DNA of 64,000 bases from Cruorifilaria tuberocauda (Eukaryota > Nematoda > Chromadorea > Rhabditida > Onchocercidae), in contig JABVXU010000006.1 in the NCBI GenBank assembly GCA_013365365.1, positions 522,660 to 586,659 of the forward strand, given 5' to 3'. The stretch's first letter is position 1, and each line of letters opens with the position of its first letter. Under the pieces are notes generated by a model. The model searched no databases. It saw nothing but the letters and a program-made list of their open reading frames with translations, and was not told the DNA's origin. Below, one piece after another: positions 53,137-64,000 of the stretch. A program made the position numbers and the translations under genes.

Positions 53137-53220
53137 GAAAAATCCGTCCAACGAAGTGAAGAAAGTCTGGTCGATATCCCAACACGTAGTCAAGCTACAA
53201 CTACTCCACATTTTCTATAA
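53137..53220 (+). CDS. Terminal exon of an unidentified plus-strand gene
   Basis: A TTATAG acceptor is followed by 28 codons in phase 0 ending TAA. The peptide starts EKSVQRSEESLVDIPTRSQ and ends TTTPHFL. An AATAAA lies 28 nt after the stop, supporting a genuine 3' end. Acidic and Ser/Thr-rich composition resembles a disordered cytoplasmic tail. No upstream exon was identified in the preceding 12 kb, so the gene is unknown. A second frame (KNPSNEVKKVWSIS) is also open in this segment but is less convincing. Confidence 0.45.
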   Translation, partial: EKSVQRSEESLVDIPTRSQATTTPHFL

Positions 53221-53247
53221 ATTCTCTTAAAATATACCACATTCAGA

Positions 53248-53253
53248 AATAAA
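53248..53253 (+). terminator. Poly(A) signal after the plus-strand terminal exon
   Basis: AATAAA 28 nt downstream of the stop at 53218-53220. Confidence 0.45.
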
Positions 53254-53677
53254 ATGCAACGCTTTCTGACTGCAGGAACATATTCCATTAATTATAAGAT
53301 CAATGTGTAGTATTTTACAAAGAATACTTTGAAAAAAAAAATGATTGTATTCCAATTGGCATATCTAACAATACAATATGGTGGATTCTCGATATCTTGT
53401 ACTTCTTTGAAAAATCTTATTACTAAAAGTGAAGGAAGAACCTTAACAAATGGAATCCGCAGCGGTGATAACACATCTAACGCATCTAAATACAATCAAT
53501 ACATCACATCCAATCCCAATCCCTGATTTTTTGGTATTTTAATTTTCACGTTACCGTGCTGTAATATCAGATGTATGATTGGAAGCAATTATTTTTACGT
53601 ATAATACATATATCACAGAAGGTTTAAATTGTACCCGCAAAGTGAAATAAAGAGACCCAAAAAAAGGACAAAATAAT

Positions 53678-55602
53678 TTAATCATTGGGATAAACTTTCT
53701 TATGCCATGGTCGAGATGTATAATGCTTTCCATCGAATGCTTCGAAATAATTCTTAACGAGTGGATGAAATATCTAAAAATAGAGTCAATGAAAGAAATC
53801 CATTAAAAAAATACAGGTTTTTCGAAAAAAATGACAGTGAAAGTCCAAGAAAGAAAAATATTTCTCTCTATTCTACTGATCCAAAAAAAAAAAAATAGGC
53901 GTTAAAAAGTATCAGGAATTCTCCCATTTTACAACTATTCCATATCAGAAAAAAAGTAGAAAAAAGTTTCGAAAATAATGACAAAGCATTAAGGACTTTA
54001 AACTTCAAGGCCGCACATCCTGATATTTCTAATGCTTGATTAATTGCTTTACCTAGAATAAATTTCTTTATTCATTTTTTTTAATAAGACTGTGAAAAGA
54101 TGGATATTTTCTATAAATCATAATAACAAAAGGTCATCAATATTTGCAACTCTTATTTTTCACCAGTAGATCTTCGAAAAGCATTGTAATCCATCAAAAT
54201 ACCGCCTACAATCAACTTCATGATAAAGATATCACTTAAAATAATAAGAAACCATACCCTTCCTTCACCGAGTTCGATATTCTCTTCAACAACGTAGGCC
54301 AACTGCGGAATTAGTCTGTCCCTAGTGTCGATTATGACCGAATAATTCGGCATTTCTGACCATTCCTGAATGAAGTCATTCATACAGAAACAGAAAAACT
54401 CAACTGCAGTAGAAAAACTGCAAAATTCAAATTAAATCCAAAATATCAAAAATTATTCGGGAACATAGCACGAAAATTGAAATACGGGACTAGCAACTAT
54501 CATGTAATATCGCAACGTGCATACATTCTGACACTTTAAAAAAATTGAAATAACTTGTGTGGAAAGTTATCAGAGAATCGGTAAACAGAAAAGTGAAATT
54601 GATTTGTTGATTTTAGCAGCGTGAGCAAATTAAACCATATTTACTCACTTTTCTGCCTTTATGAGTTTTATCGAGCCAACTTTGTGGAGCAACTGCTTTT
54701 TCATCCCACCCAATGATAACACCTCTATATCCATGAATTTTATGTCGAACAACATCACCAACACGATATTTTACATAAGGTGGTCGTGGATCTCGTGGTT
54801 TAAGAGAACCTGAAAATAGAAGTAATGCATTAAAAGATTAATATGCTTAATTTTGAACAATTATTATCATGATCTGTGGTAGCTGTAGTGACAACAATCT
54901 CTTAAAATTGCTTTAAGTACTTGATCTGAGTGACTGATCTATGATCTTGAAAAAGATAATAGCAGTGTGTCTAAATCACGGGATATGCCAAACTGTTTCT
55001 AAATGAAACAATCAGTTCTAGCAAATTTACCTCCAAAATATTTGCTCTCTTTTTCATCTTCTGATATATCAATAACTTCGTCCACTTCCTCTTCTCTGTG
55101 TAAAACTAATCGAGAAAAATGTGACAATGAATTTCTCAGTCTGCAAAAAAAAGGTAAAAGAATTGTAGAAATGACGGATAACACATTCGTACACAAAAAA
55201 TAATTCGGGACAACTCATTTACGTTTTATGACAAACTGAATGGTAAGGGTACTGTTCTGCTCTTTCCTTTAAGAATCATTAGGCTGAAAAATAACTAAAA
55301 GAAGCGCATTCAACAAATAAATCAGATTTAACAGAAAAGTGGAATTAAATAGAAAACTAAAATTGAATAGCGCAAGTTCAAGATCGAATTTAAAGCAAGG
55401 TCTATTTCCAGACATAAAAGTCATGACTTAAAAAATGAACTTCGTACTGGAAAAATCAAACTTACTTATGCAAATGATATCTGACATCAGATGATGACGA
55501 CGGCGACAAGAGGAACTGCAGAGGTACAGCAACAAAAATAGCAAGGAAAATAATTATTGGAGTATATTCCACCATTGCTCGACTAACATGACCGTAATTC
55601 AT
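53678..55602 (-). CDS. YccV/HspQ-like (hemimethylated DNA-binding) domain protein with an N-terminal membrane segment
   Basis: Five minus-strand exons: 55602-55466, 55140-55031, 54809-54649, 54365-54258, 53773-53678. Total 612 nt, 203 aa. Residues about 13-32 are hydrophobic (PIIIFLAIFVAVPLQFLL), a membrane anchor or signal. An acidic linker follows (EEEVDEVIDISEDEKES). Residues about 94-203 are a complete YccV-like domain: KYRVGDVVRHKIHGYRGVII, GWDEKAVAPQSW, YSVIIDTRDR, YVVEENIEL, HPLVKNYFEAFDGKHY, and a final RPWHKKVYPND. The fold is known from bacterial HspQ and from animal FBXO21 and POLDIP2; here it stands alone. The biochemical role is not established, and DNA binding should not be assumed for a membrane-anchored form. 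The ATG lies 5 nt after a strong TTTCTTAATTTCAG acceptor, consistent with trans-splicing. A longer N terminus through 55983-56110 is also in frame. Confidence 0.85.
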
Positions 55603-55982
55603 AAGAACTGAAATTAAGAAAAACTGATTTCAAAAACCCGTTTATTAAATTGAATTCTATAGCATTCATTTTTAAAGCTTTCTTCCTGGGTAATCTAAAA
55701 TTGAAAGGAATATACAACAGTAAATTAATCACCCGAATATTCCACCACAGTCTAATTTGAACTTTAGAATGCTCAATTTGAAAAACAAAACGAAAACTTA
55801 AAGTCCGATACTAACATCAACGGCAAAAGAATTTGTAATAATATTCACGCAGTATTAACTGACATAATTAATTTTTACAGAAACTTAAATCAATATTTAC
55901 GGCTAACCAACATGTGTAATATAAACAAAAAGTATGAATTTCGCAAACTGTGAACAAAAAAAAACCTGATAGTGTTACTAAC

Positions 55983-56110
55983 AAATAAAATGAGTATTTA
56001 ATTTCATTCGTTCCTCACGAAAAATATCCACGCTTGAAATCGAAAGCACATTCAAAACAAAATTTCGGACGTTGTCATGATCCATTAAACATTCGGTTTC
56101 CACCTCACTG
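55983..56110 (-). other. Candidate upstream exon of the YccV-domain gene
   Basis: Minus-strand open segment between a TTAG acceptor at 56111 and a T|GTTAGT donor. An ATG at 56085 starts MDHDNVRNFVLNVLS and ends KLNTHFI in phase 1, joining in frame to the acceptor at 55608. Using it would add 36 residues before MNYG, for 239 aa. The hydrophobic segment just after MNYG suits an N-terminal signal better, so I prefer the shorter form. Confidence 0.35.
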
Positions 56111-57215
56111 CTAAGTTTATTAATCTAAACGAAATTTAGCAATCTGTATTTTCTTATCCATACATCATAAGGAGAAAAACATGATATTCAAGAACCCTCC
56201 GTATAAAGATGATTCAACTGCACGGCAACTATGGACGATGAATAAAGGCGGACTTACATTAATGCAACGTCATCACTAGACAACCGCAGTTTGAACGTTA
56301 AATAAGCAAGAAAACAGAAAATAGCAATAATAAACCACTGCTTTATAAATTTAAATATTCCAAATTGCACCTTAAAATTCTTAAAAAAGTTTTTTTTTTC
56401 AAATCATAGAATTTTTGGATAAAAACCGATAAAATTACAAATAAAATTAAAATCATCAAGATTCGAGCACGGTGTGTTTGACAAAGCAAAAGCTAAAAAT
56501 AAATATAACTATGCAGGAATATCTGATATTTGTTGAAATAAGATGAACATATATCATATCCTGCTTCCTCACCTCAGCTGAACTCCCAATTTCCGTAAAT
56601 CTCGTACATCGGGGAAAAACTAAAAATACTTCGCTGACATCAGTATTTACCAAACGGTAAAACGCGACTTCGGCTTCAGTACGTTTTAATTGAAATGTTT
56701 ATTGCTAAAATAATTTCATTTTAATTTGCTGGAATAATTTGATTTTAAGAAATTGTTCAGTAGGAAGTACTTCACGTTTTCACTTAACGTGTGAAACTTA
56801 TGAATGAGTCTTAACGTATAGCGACGTTACGCTCTAAGTTCTTTTCACAAAATCTTCAGTAATATTTATTGATGTATTCTTTATTTCTTTTAAGATTTTT
56901 TAAGATTTCAAGAAGAAAAAGTCAGAGAACATTTCGACAAAGAATTCAGATCGCGAGGTTGAATGAAAGTTTATGTAACAAAGGTAGAAATAGGTGATTA
57001 AGTGCTGGAAATTAAATTAGCTTCTAAAATAGAATTTGACAATTATAGTAATTATTAGTATTAGTAATAATTCGAATAGAAAAATGAATATTTGTAGAGG
57101 AATTGATAAGAGCCTGTAAATTAATAAATTTCTGACTTTTATCAACTCTATTAACTTGTATCTTTTGGTAGCAAATTTTTTGTATTTATGGAATTCCACT
57201 TTTTTTTCGTTTCAG
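56111..57215. other. Divergent intergenic region
   Basis: Separates the YccV-domain gene (minus) from the PTCD2-like gene (plus). A minus-strand frame at about 56566-56700 (TEAEVAFYRLVNTDVSEVF) ends at a GAG|GTGAGG donor-like site but has no confirmed partner. Otherwise AT-rich. Confidence 0.35.
57203..57215 (+). promoter_or_regulatory. Likely spliced-leader acceptor of the PTCD2-like gene
   Basis: A long T run followed by CGTTTCAG ends 2 nt before the ATG at 57218, the typical nematode trans-splice arrangement. This decides the start codon. Confidence 0.6.
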
Positions 57216-57217
57216 TA

Positions 57218-59153
57218 ATGAAACGTATTTTTTTGCTTTATCGACATCAGTCATATCGTTGGATCAAAGGTAATGATGAAAGGTTATTAAGAACAGCTAT
57301 CGCATCGTCGCCTACCTCGGTAGATACTGTGAAATTACGTTCAAAACGCTATAACGATCTAGTTCCATCATGTTTACTTATTAAAGGTAAAAGTTGGAAA
57401 ATGAAATTGGAATACGCTGCTGCTTGTTATCAAGTTGTAAGTATTCTCACGTCTCGTTTCAGCTATGTAATTTCTTATATTTGACCTTCTTAACATATCT
57501 GGGTTTCGACTTTTAGTAATTTTTGGTCTAAATTCAAAAATATCAAATATTACAAGTTATACTATCGGTATAATCTAATGCGTAAACTTTTTTATATAGG
57601 TCTTACTTCGCTTAATAATGTTAGCTTATGTTAGCTTAATAATTGCCTGATTCGTAGAATAATTATTATATGTCAATTTTCCAGTAACTTAGCTATAAAT
57701 TTTACAGCTACTCGAAAATATATCGTTAAAATTTCATTTTTAATCCTGTTCTGTTTTAATTATTTTTTTAGAATACTGAAGATGCATTAAATGTGGTTGT
57801 TTCGCTTGCTCGAGAAGATTGTGAAAAAGGGACGAATACAGCCAATCGTTTACTTTATTTAGCTATGGATATGGCATTGAACCAGGTTGAAACGTCTTTT
57901 TCATTAATAAAATTCCCATTTAGTGAGCATTTCTGTTTACATGTCAACTTTTCGAACAGTGTTTGAAATTGACCTATACTTAATTGATCTTATACTATTC
58001 AGAATGCGCGAAATCTGAAAAGTTGCGTAAAACTTTACGGGGAATATGCAAAATGTTGGGATTTTTTAGGGCCGTATTGATGTAGCTGAAGAAATGTGTA
58101 AATTATTGCCTCAACGTGTCCATGTATTAGCTACAAGTTTGAAAATTCGTCTTTTTGTTCTTCAAAAGCGGTTTTGGGATGCATTGAATGAAGTGGAAAA
58201 AGTATTAAATGAAGATACTGCAAGTTTAAATGTATCAACGAAGATTTCGAAGTCTGTAATGGACGAATTTTATAAAACACTTTCATCTTGCAACGATGCA
58301 GTCGATGAGGTTAATTTTTTTGGTAGTTTTGCTATTTTTTTCCAGGTCATAACAAATTTTATAAAATTAAAATTAGGTGTTTTAAACTATACTATATTTC
58401 GATTCAAATCTTAATTAAACAATTGTATAGTTTTATGATCTTATAAACTATATTATACTTTTTTACTGAAACATTAAAGTTTTATGAACTTCTCCATTAT
58501 TTCTCCATTACTTTCTTCTCTCCATTCAGATTCTTTTCTTTTTTAGAATTTTAGTTTTTGTATCCACATGGAGCAAATTTAAACAATTTCAAATAAATAG
58601 AAATTTTGAATATATATTTTTTAACAATTTTAAATAATTGTTATAATTGTATTTATTATGGAAATGTTTTTCTATATTTCTCTTGGTGCTCGAATATAAT
58701 CAAATCTCTAATAATTTTCTATCTTTTCGAAACTTTTCCATTTCTATATTTTTGTTTTTCATTCAAGTCTAGAAAAATCAAGAAGATCCAGATTATCAGT
58801 CTTGTAACTTTTATGAAATTTCGCAGCTCAATTCAAATCGTTTCCATGATGAACATGCTTAATTTTATCAATTTGCGGAGTTTGATCCTTTTAAATGACA
58901 TAACTAAATCGTGATTTGTTCTTTTATTTGTTTCATATACACATTCCAGGCGAAAAAATTATTTATGCTACAAAGGCTACTCAGCAAGTACAATAGACGT
59001 ACAACGAAAACACTGCGTGAGTTGCTACTTTCCGACATGTACATTCCGCGCAAAAGAGGATCTCTGAAAAGCGATTTCAAAATTGATGATGAGATATTGG
59101 ACAAAGTGTTTGAACAAGCTCCGGAAGTGCTTACCAATGATAAAGCAGTGTAG
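57218..59153 (+). CDS. PTCD2-like pentatricopeptide protein, probably mitochondrial (tentative)
   Basis: Four exons: 57218-57436, 57772-57885, 58070-58309, 58950-59153, all joined in phase 0. Total 777 nt, 258 aa. The N terminus is basic and aromatic (MKRIFLLYRHQSYRW), as in mitochondrial targeting signals. The body is alpha-helical repeat-like: EDALNVVVSLAREDCEK, ANRLLYLAMDMALNQGRID, VAEEMCKLLPQRVHVLATSL, LQKRFWDALNEVEKVL. The C-terminal part (FMLQRLLSKYNRRTTKTLRE) is basic. The order and character of the helices resemble the C-terminal half of animal PTCD2, a mitochondrial RNA-processing PPR protein, but this product is about 130 residues shorter than I recall for the human protein. The similarity is judged by eye and may be wrong; another helical-repeat family is possible. 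Confidence 0.6.
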
Positions 59154-61050
59154 AATAGAGCTTAGAGTTTTTTCGTATATTGTATAGTATCATATTTCTG
59201 ATTGATTTAAGATCTAATCCGGTAAAGATTTTGCAAAGGTATTTTTTAAGATCTAGGTATTGGATAGTTGTTATACGAGGAGATATGTTGAAATCAAATC
59301 CCATTTGTTTCTTCATAATATTCAGTGAAAATGAGCAAAATAGTGTATCTATTCCTAGACCGTTCGCTATATCCAAAGTTGGGGTAACTAATCAGGTCAT
59401 TTCATGTCATCATTCCATGACATTAATGCCACGCTATTCAGAAAGGCAGTGATTTGTTATATTGAAGTTGGGGTAACTTAAGCACCATCATCACAGTTTT
59501 CTTAATTTTTTGTGACATGTTTTGAACATTGTTCATCCATTGTTCAATCTTTCTTACTTCCTGTCGGCGGTTTCGTTCAACCGTGAAAAGAGTTAAGTTG
59601 TTCCTTTCTAGACGAGAGTGTTCTTTCTTTCCTGTTATTGTCGGCGATCTTCATTAACCGTGAGTGAGTCTTTCTTTCTTTTAGCTGTTCACCTAGCTCA
59701 GCTTCTATGTCAGGCAATGTGATTGCTGATGCTTTGGGTGTACCTCAAACTTGGGTAATTAAACCTTTATTACTTTAGATTTCATAGCATACAATAACAC
59801 GACATTAACACATAAATTTTCTAAAATATCCAGCCGAGTATCAAAAAAACGATGTTAGTCAGAGACAAAAGAATTGGGTAATAGTTTACTCTTTCGTTAA
59901 GCAACCACCCTCCTTGAAAACCAAACCTTTAATGCTCATCTGCTTGGGATTTTCCTTATTCTGGAGGAGGGAGGATCAAGACCAATCAAATGTGTATAAT
60001 TTTAAATTGAAGAAGAAAGAATTTTCGAGACAAAGCTTGAAAACCACAAGCATGCATTTAGCTAACAATGTTAATTTGAAGAACAAAGGATTTCTTTATT
60101 CTTCCTTTCCTCGCTTTTCCATCGACACTTCCGATGAAATGTCATAGTTGGATTTTGTAATAGTAAATTAAAAAAATTTTCTTTAATGCATCATAAAATT
60201 TCAATCATACGATTTGCCGAATGGGACACACTTCCGACTCGATAATTCGCAATGCAAGGTGAAACAATTGAACTTAATCGGTAATTCCATCAGATAATTA
60301 GGTCATAATTTGATCGATTAATATCGCTGGTACCGAAAAGTACCGTGGAATGAACTGTTGTGAAATGTCGAAAAATCAGATTATGCATCTCGTGACAAGA
60401 AAGAAAAGGAGTGGACGGATTGAGAAGAAAGAACTCTCGTCATATGTAACCTATAATCGTCGTAAGATTTTAAGGCACTGCAATCATGTGGGATGGACGG
60501 CCGAATTTTTGATGTGTGTTAAGGTTGACCCCGCCATGAGTTGCACCGAAGTTCAATCAAGTGGAATAAAAAGTAATTAGGGGAGATTGTGAACCGGCAT
60601 AATATAATCCAATATGGAAATCTGTAAGCTTTCTGGGATGGGAGATTGAAATGATGTGGATTTAACAGGATGGTTGGATTTAAATACCGTTTCGATAAGT
60701 AAGAGAGAACATCTGGTGAAGAGAATATACCGAAAAAACCTGTTTAGTATCCAGGATTTTTAATCATCAACGATTAACCTAACTGCTGGTGCTGCTGTTA
60801 GAAGCGATAAAAACATTTTCACCTAAAACTACTTATTATCGGATAGATGAGATGGGAACTACCATCTGCCTTTTAACTTATATCTCGCAATATTTTCCTT
60901 TTCACTCATCTCTCATTATCCGTTTGTGGCGGGGTTTTCATTATAAACAATAACAATGTATCCATTGATTTTGTTTGTATCTGTAATATAACTGTTAAAT
61001 TTGAACAATATCAAATCTGCTTACTTACTACTGTATCTATTTAATATATA

Positions 61051-61115
61051 AAACGTAAAAGTGTAAAGCGTAAAAAGTGAAAAGCATAAGAAAGTAAAAA
61101 TGTAAAGCGTAAAAA
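61051..61115. repeat. Degenerate GTAAAGCGTAAAAA repeat
   Basis: Exact 14-bp copies at about 61063 and 61102 with intermediate decayed units between them. Confidence 0.65.
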
Positions 61116-63250
61116 CAAAACAGGAAAATGAAATTTAACAACATAAATTTGTATGAATCATGTATGAATGATAGCTATGTCAGAAAAATAAATTAATATT
61201 AAAATCATTGAAAATTTATAGAATTTCAATACTTTCAAATTTGATATTAGCAAAGTAAAGGAAGAGAAGGAAAAAAAAGTTTAGCTTTTGAAAATTAATG
61301 CAAAGATTATATCACAACAAATATGGATAGATTTGTCATTTGTTATGCACTCATCCTAATAGCATCATCGCATTTACTGTCCATTTAGAACTATCCATTC
61401 ATCAGGTGTGAGAGGTTATTATATTTACCTAAGGTGTATAGGGGACAGACACATGCTCATATACATGTACATTCATGTACATCGACTTGTTCCATTTTGT
61501 CAACTTCTTTTATCCTTAGCTATTACCTACCTGTAAACTGTTAAAATACATTTGCATCCCACCTTATGCTAAATGACAATAATGTGACCGTATCCATTTA
61601 GCCATCTTATTTCCATGAATAATAAATAATAATATGATTTGAATATGTAAATAATGTTGCTGATATAGTTTACCGGTAAAGATGTGCTACACCGGAACAA
61701 GTAAATAAATATATATTATGACCGTAATTGAAGTTATAAATTTACATATGGTAGTATAACTTTTGTAATTCTTTAATTTTTCTTCCTGCTATAAGTTATA
61801 TTTGAGATTTTGGCAATGTGTTGGATATTGTAATAATAATGATACTGGCTTTTTACGGTTAATGAGATTTTGATAATTTTCGATGTCATATATATTAATT
61901 TTTCTTTTTATGTTAATATGTTTGAAGAATTAAATTTAACACTTAATACTTTTAATTACTTGAAATTAAAAACTTAGAATTTAAGTTAAAGTACCCAAAA
62001 TTAATACGAAAAAAATCTTCCTTAAAATTTTTTTCGATTTATTTCAATTTAAAAGATTAAATTAAATAATTTGAGAAAAAATGACGAAGCATCATATATT
62101 AGTTCACTAAATAAATTCTCTACTATTTCAAACTAATTTATTTTATCAATCGTATCGAGGCAAATTCCGGATTTTGTTATTGTAAATCCGTTATTGATAA
62201 GACGAACTCGGAAATCCCGGAAATCGATCAGATCCGCTTTGCATTATTGGAACAAATAGGATAATAAAGTTTATTAAATTTATAATTTATGGTAAAAGTT
62301 GATTTAGAACATTATCAAATATTTATAACGAAATCGCTTTTCTTACTTCGATTAAGTTACACTTCGGCGATTTCTTGATTTCAACAATTCCAAAGCGAAA
62401 CATGTTTTTAATTCCAATATCAATTATGCAAATTTGTATTTTTGTGTTAAAATTTTGGGTTATCCGAAGGATAATGAAACTCCACAAAAATTTAGATAAT
62501 ATTTAAAATTAACAACACACAATCAACTTAGCCGTAAATAATTAGTAATAGCTATTGATATATTGATATTGGCCTGCTTTTCCCTCGAATTTATCATAAG
62601 CTTTATTTGTTCAACTGATATTTCCATTACAAAAATCATTTTCTCATAGAAATGTTACAGTTAAAAGCTATCAGAAATTCGGCAAGGTGTTAGAATAGGA
62701 AGAGAAAATACTTCGGTATTTCACAAAAAGGAATATTGTACGAAATAATATACGGTAAAGTATTCTGAACGAAATTAGTAATAAAGCTATCGTATTGTTC
62801 TTGCTATTATTACGATATTTTCGGAACAAGTAATTACAACTAAATTATTATATTTTCAGTCGATTAATAATGGATAAATACAATACTAACAAAGTTTGTA
62901 ACTGTAAAGTATTTCTGGCAGTTATTATACCAATTATAATTAATAGTTACAACGATAAGATGATAGTTACATGAATAATGAAAGGAGTAAAAATCAACGG
63001 AAAAAGTTGGCATGAATCGATAACATTGATTTATCGATTAACTTACGGCAAATAACCTTATCACCGAGCAATTATACACTAGAAAAGAAAGAAAAGAAAT
63101 GGAGAGACGATATGTTATCAGTTCCTTCGTGAACTATGAACTATGAACGACATGAAAGCAGAAACAAATGAAGTAATCATAACTTTATTAATTATTTATC
63201 TTTTTTGATGCATAAAACGGATTTAATGTAGATATCTTTATCAAAATGTT

Positions 63251-63300
63251 TTCACAATTTTATCACAATTTATCACAATCATCACATTTTATCACAAATT
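63251..63300. repeat. (TTTATCACAA)n tandem repeat
   Basis: Four to five copies of a roughly 10-bp unit with small changes. Confidence 0.75.
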
Positions 63301-63650
63301 CTACCGAAGGAATTTTTCTGGCCCTGAACACTACAGTCTATTTCATTCCCACTGTTCATTAACTTTAGTATAGAATATTAGACAGGTGGATCAGTACACA
63401 TGGAGAAAACTTCCAAACTTCTCGTTTGATAGTAATTTCATGCAATCAATTAACTTTTTAATTGTTCTTTAAAGCTGTCATAGTTGAAATTACATCGAAC
63501 TGTTCTCATCAAAATGCGTCACACCAAATCATTTTGTCAAACCTAACTAAATAATTAATATTAGTAATATAATAATAATAATGCTACTAATAACATTAAA
63601 AGAATAATTTCGAGCAGCTTTCCTTTTCTTCCTCGTGCTATCTATCGATA

Positions 63651-63722
63651 TTATCATCCTTATCATCATCATCATCGTCATCATTATCACCACCATCATC
63701 ATCATCATCATCATCATTATCG
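63651..63722. repeat. (ATC)n microsatellite
   Basis: CAT/ATC trinucleotide repeat about 70 bp long with GTC and ACC variants, similar in unit to the array at 16729-17000. Confidence 0.9.
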
Positions 63723-63764
63723 ATAATATTTTATGTGTGACAGATTTGATAATATTGCCACTAG

Positions 63765-63880
63765 AAGGGGTGAATCTCTGCACGATAATCGTCGCCGATC
63801 AGTTTTCCTGCTATGTGAAGCGTGAATCTCAATTAAGTATGAAGAGTTCCAAACCTTCCTCATCACATCAACATATTTAA
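63765..63880 (+). other. Doubtful terminal exon at the window edge
   Basis: After a CCACTAG acceptor-like site the plus strand is open to a TAA, reading GVNLCTIIVADQFSCYVKRE and ending SSKPSSSHQHI. Base composition is richer in G and C than its surroundings. No partner exon was found, and the second frame (RGESLHDNRRRSVFLL) is also partly open. Confidence 0.2.
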
Positions 63881-64000
63881 TGCATTAATGTTTATTACCA
63901 GTACCGTGAGAATTTGCATACCAATGAATTAAAATAAGTATTTATTGCCGCAAACGATAAAATATGATTAAGTTGACAAAACTGAATAACAATAATTGTA

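Larger units (their letters stand above)
59154..64000. other. Gene-poor right end of the window
   Basis: No supported gene. Contents: short duplicated motifs at 59376-59670, a decayed GTAAAGCGTAAAA repeat, a TTTATCACAA repeat, an ATC microsatellite and one doubtful exon at 63765. Frames at 59914-60147 and 60350-60580 on the plus strand lack splice context and family resemblance. Confidence 0.4.

Noticed and set aside
60350..60580. Plus-strand 76-aa ORF starting MNCCEMSKNQ
   Set aside because: Has an ATG but no acceptor, poly(A) signal or recognisable motif; length expected by chance in this region.

Overview
This window is AT-rich nuclear DNA from a nematode. The genes are split by many introns, 3' splice sites end in TTTCAG or TTTTAG, and several genes have a splice acceptor a few bases upstream of the ATG, as expected for spliced-leader trans-splicing. 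The gene set (MEF-2, Eyes absent, AP180/UNC-11, lysosomal aspartylglucosaminidase, a DUF4773 secreted protein) is animal. High intron density, low GC and large AT-rich introns suggest a clade III (spirurid/filarial) worm; that placement is inference. No bacterial genes, CRISPR arrays or complete transposons were seen.

Layout, left to right. An orphan internal exon of a minus-strand gene lies at 76-165. mef-2 follows (minus, 1630-2784), then about 5.6 kb of noncoding DNA containing a small GC-rich island. The eyes-absent gene (plus, 8447-15418, 5' end not found) carries an intact tRNA-Ala(AGC) in one intron. After about 5 kb of low-complexity DNA comes a secreted-type gene (plus, 20553-24494) with a C-terminal DUF4773 cysteine domain. 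Convergent to it is the aspartylglucosaminidase gene (minus, 25804-29040, 8 exons, 346 aa). Next is unc-11/PICALM (minus, 31036-41176, 19 phase-consistent exons, 899 aa with one probable cassette exon). A nearly empty region from 41.2 to 53.1 kb, full of simple repeats, ends in the last exon of an unidentified plus-strand gene. A small YccV/HspQ-domain protein with a membrane segment follows (minus, 53678-55602), and divergent from it a PTCD2-like gene, probably mitochondrial (plus, 57218-59153). The last 5 kb holds only repeats and a doubtful exon.

The genes are not a pathway cluster: a muscle/neuronal transcription factor, an EYA developmental cofactor, an endocytic clathrin adaptor, a lysosomal hydrolase and a putative mitochondrial RNA-binding protein sit side by side. 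The most notable biology is in the EYA gene, where the HAD-phosphatase motifs are replaced at the catalytic aspartates, implying a catalytically inactive (adaptor-only) EYA, and in unc-11, where a 69-nt in-frame exon interrupts the ANTH domain and a 19-nt candidate exon would introduce a stop. All exon structures were built by hand from splice sites, reading phase and recalled family sequences; no alignment or search was run.
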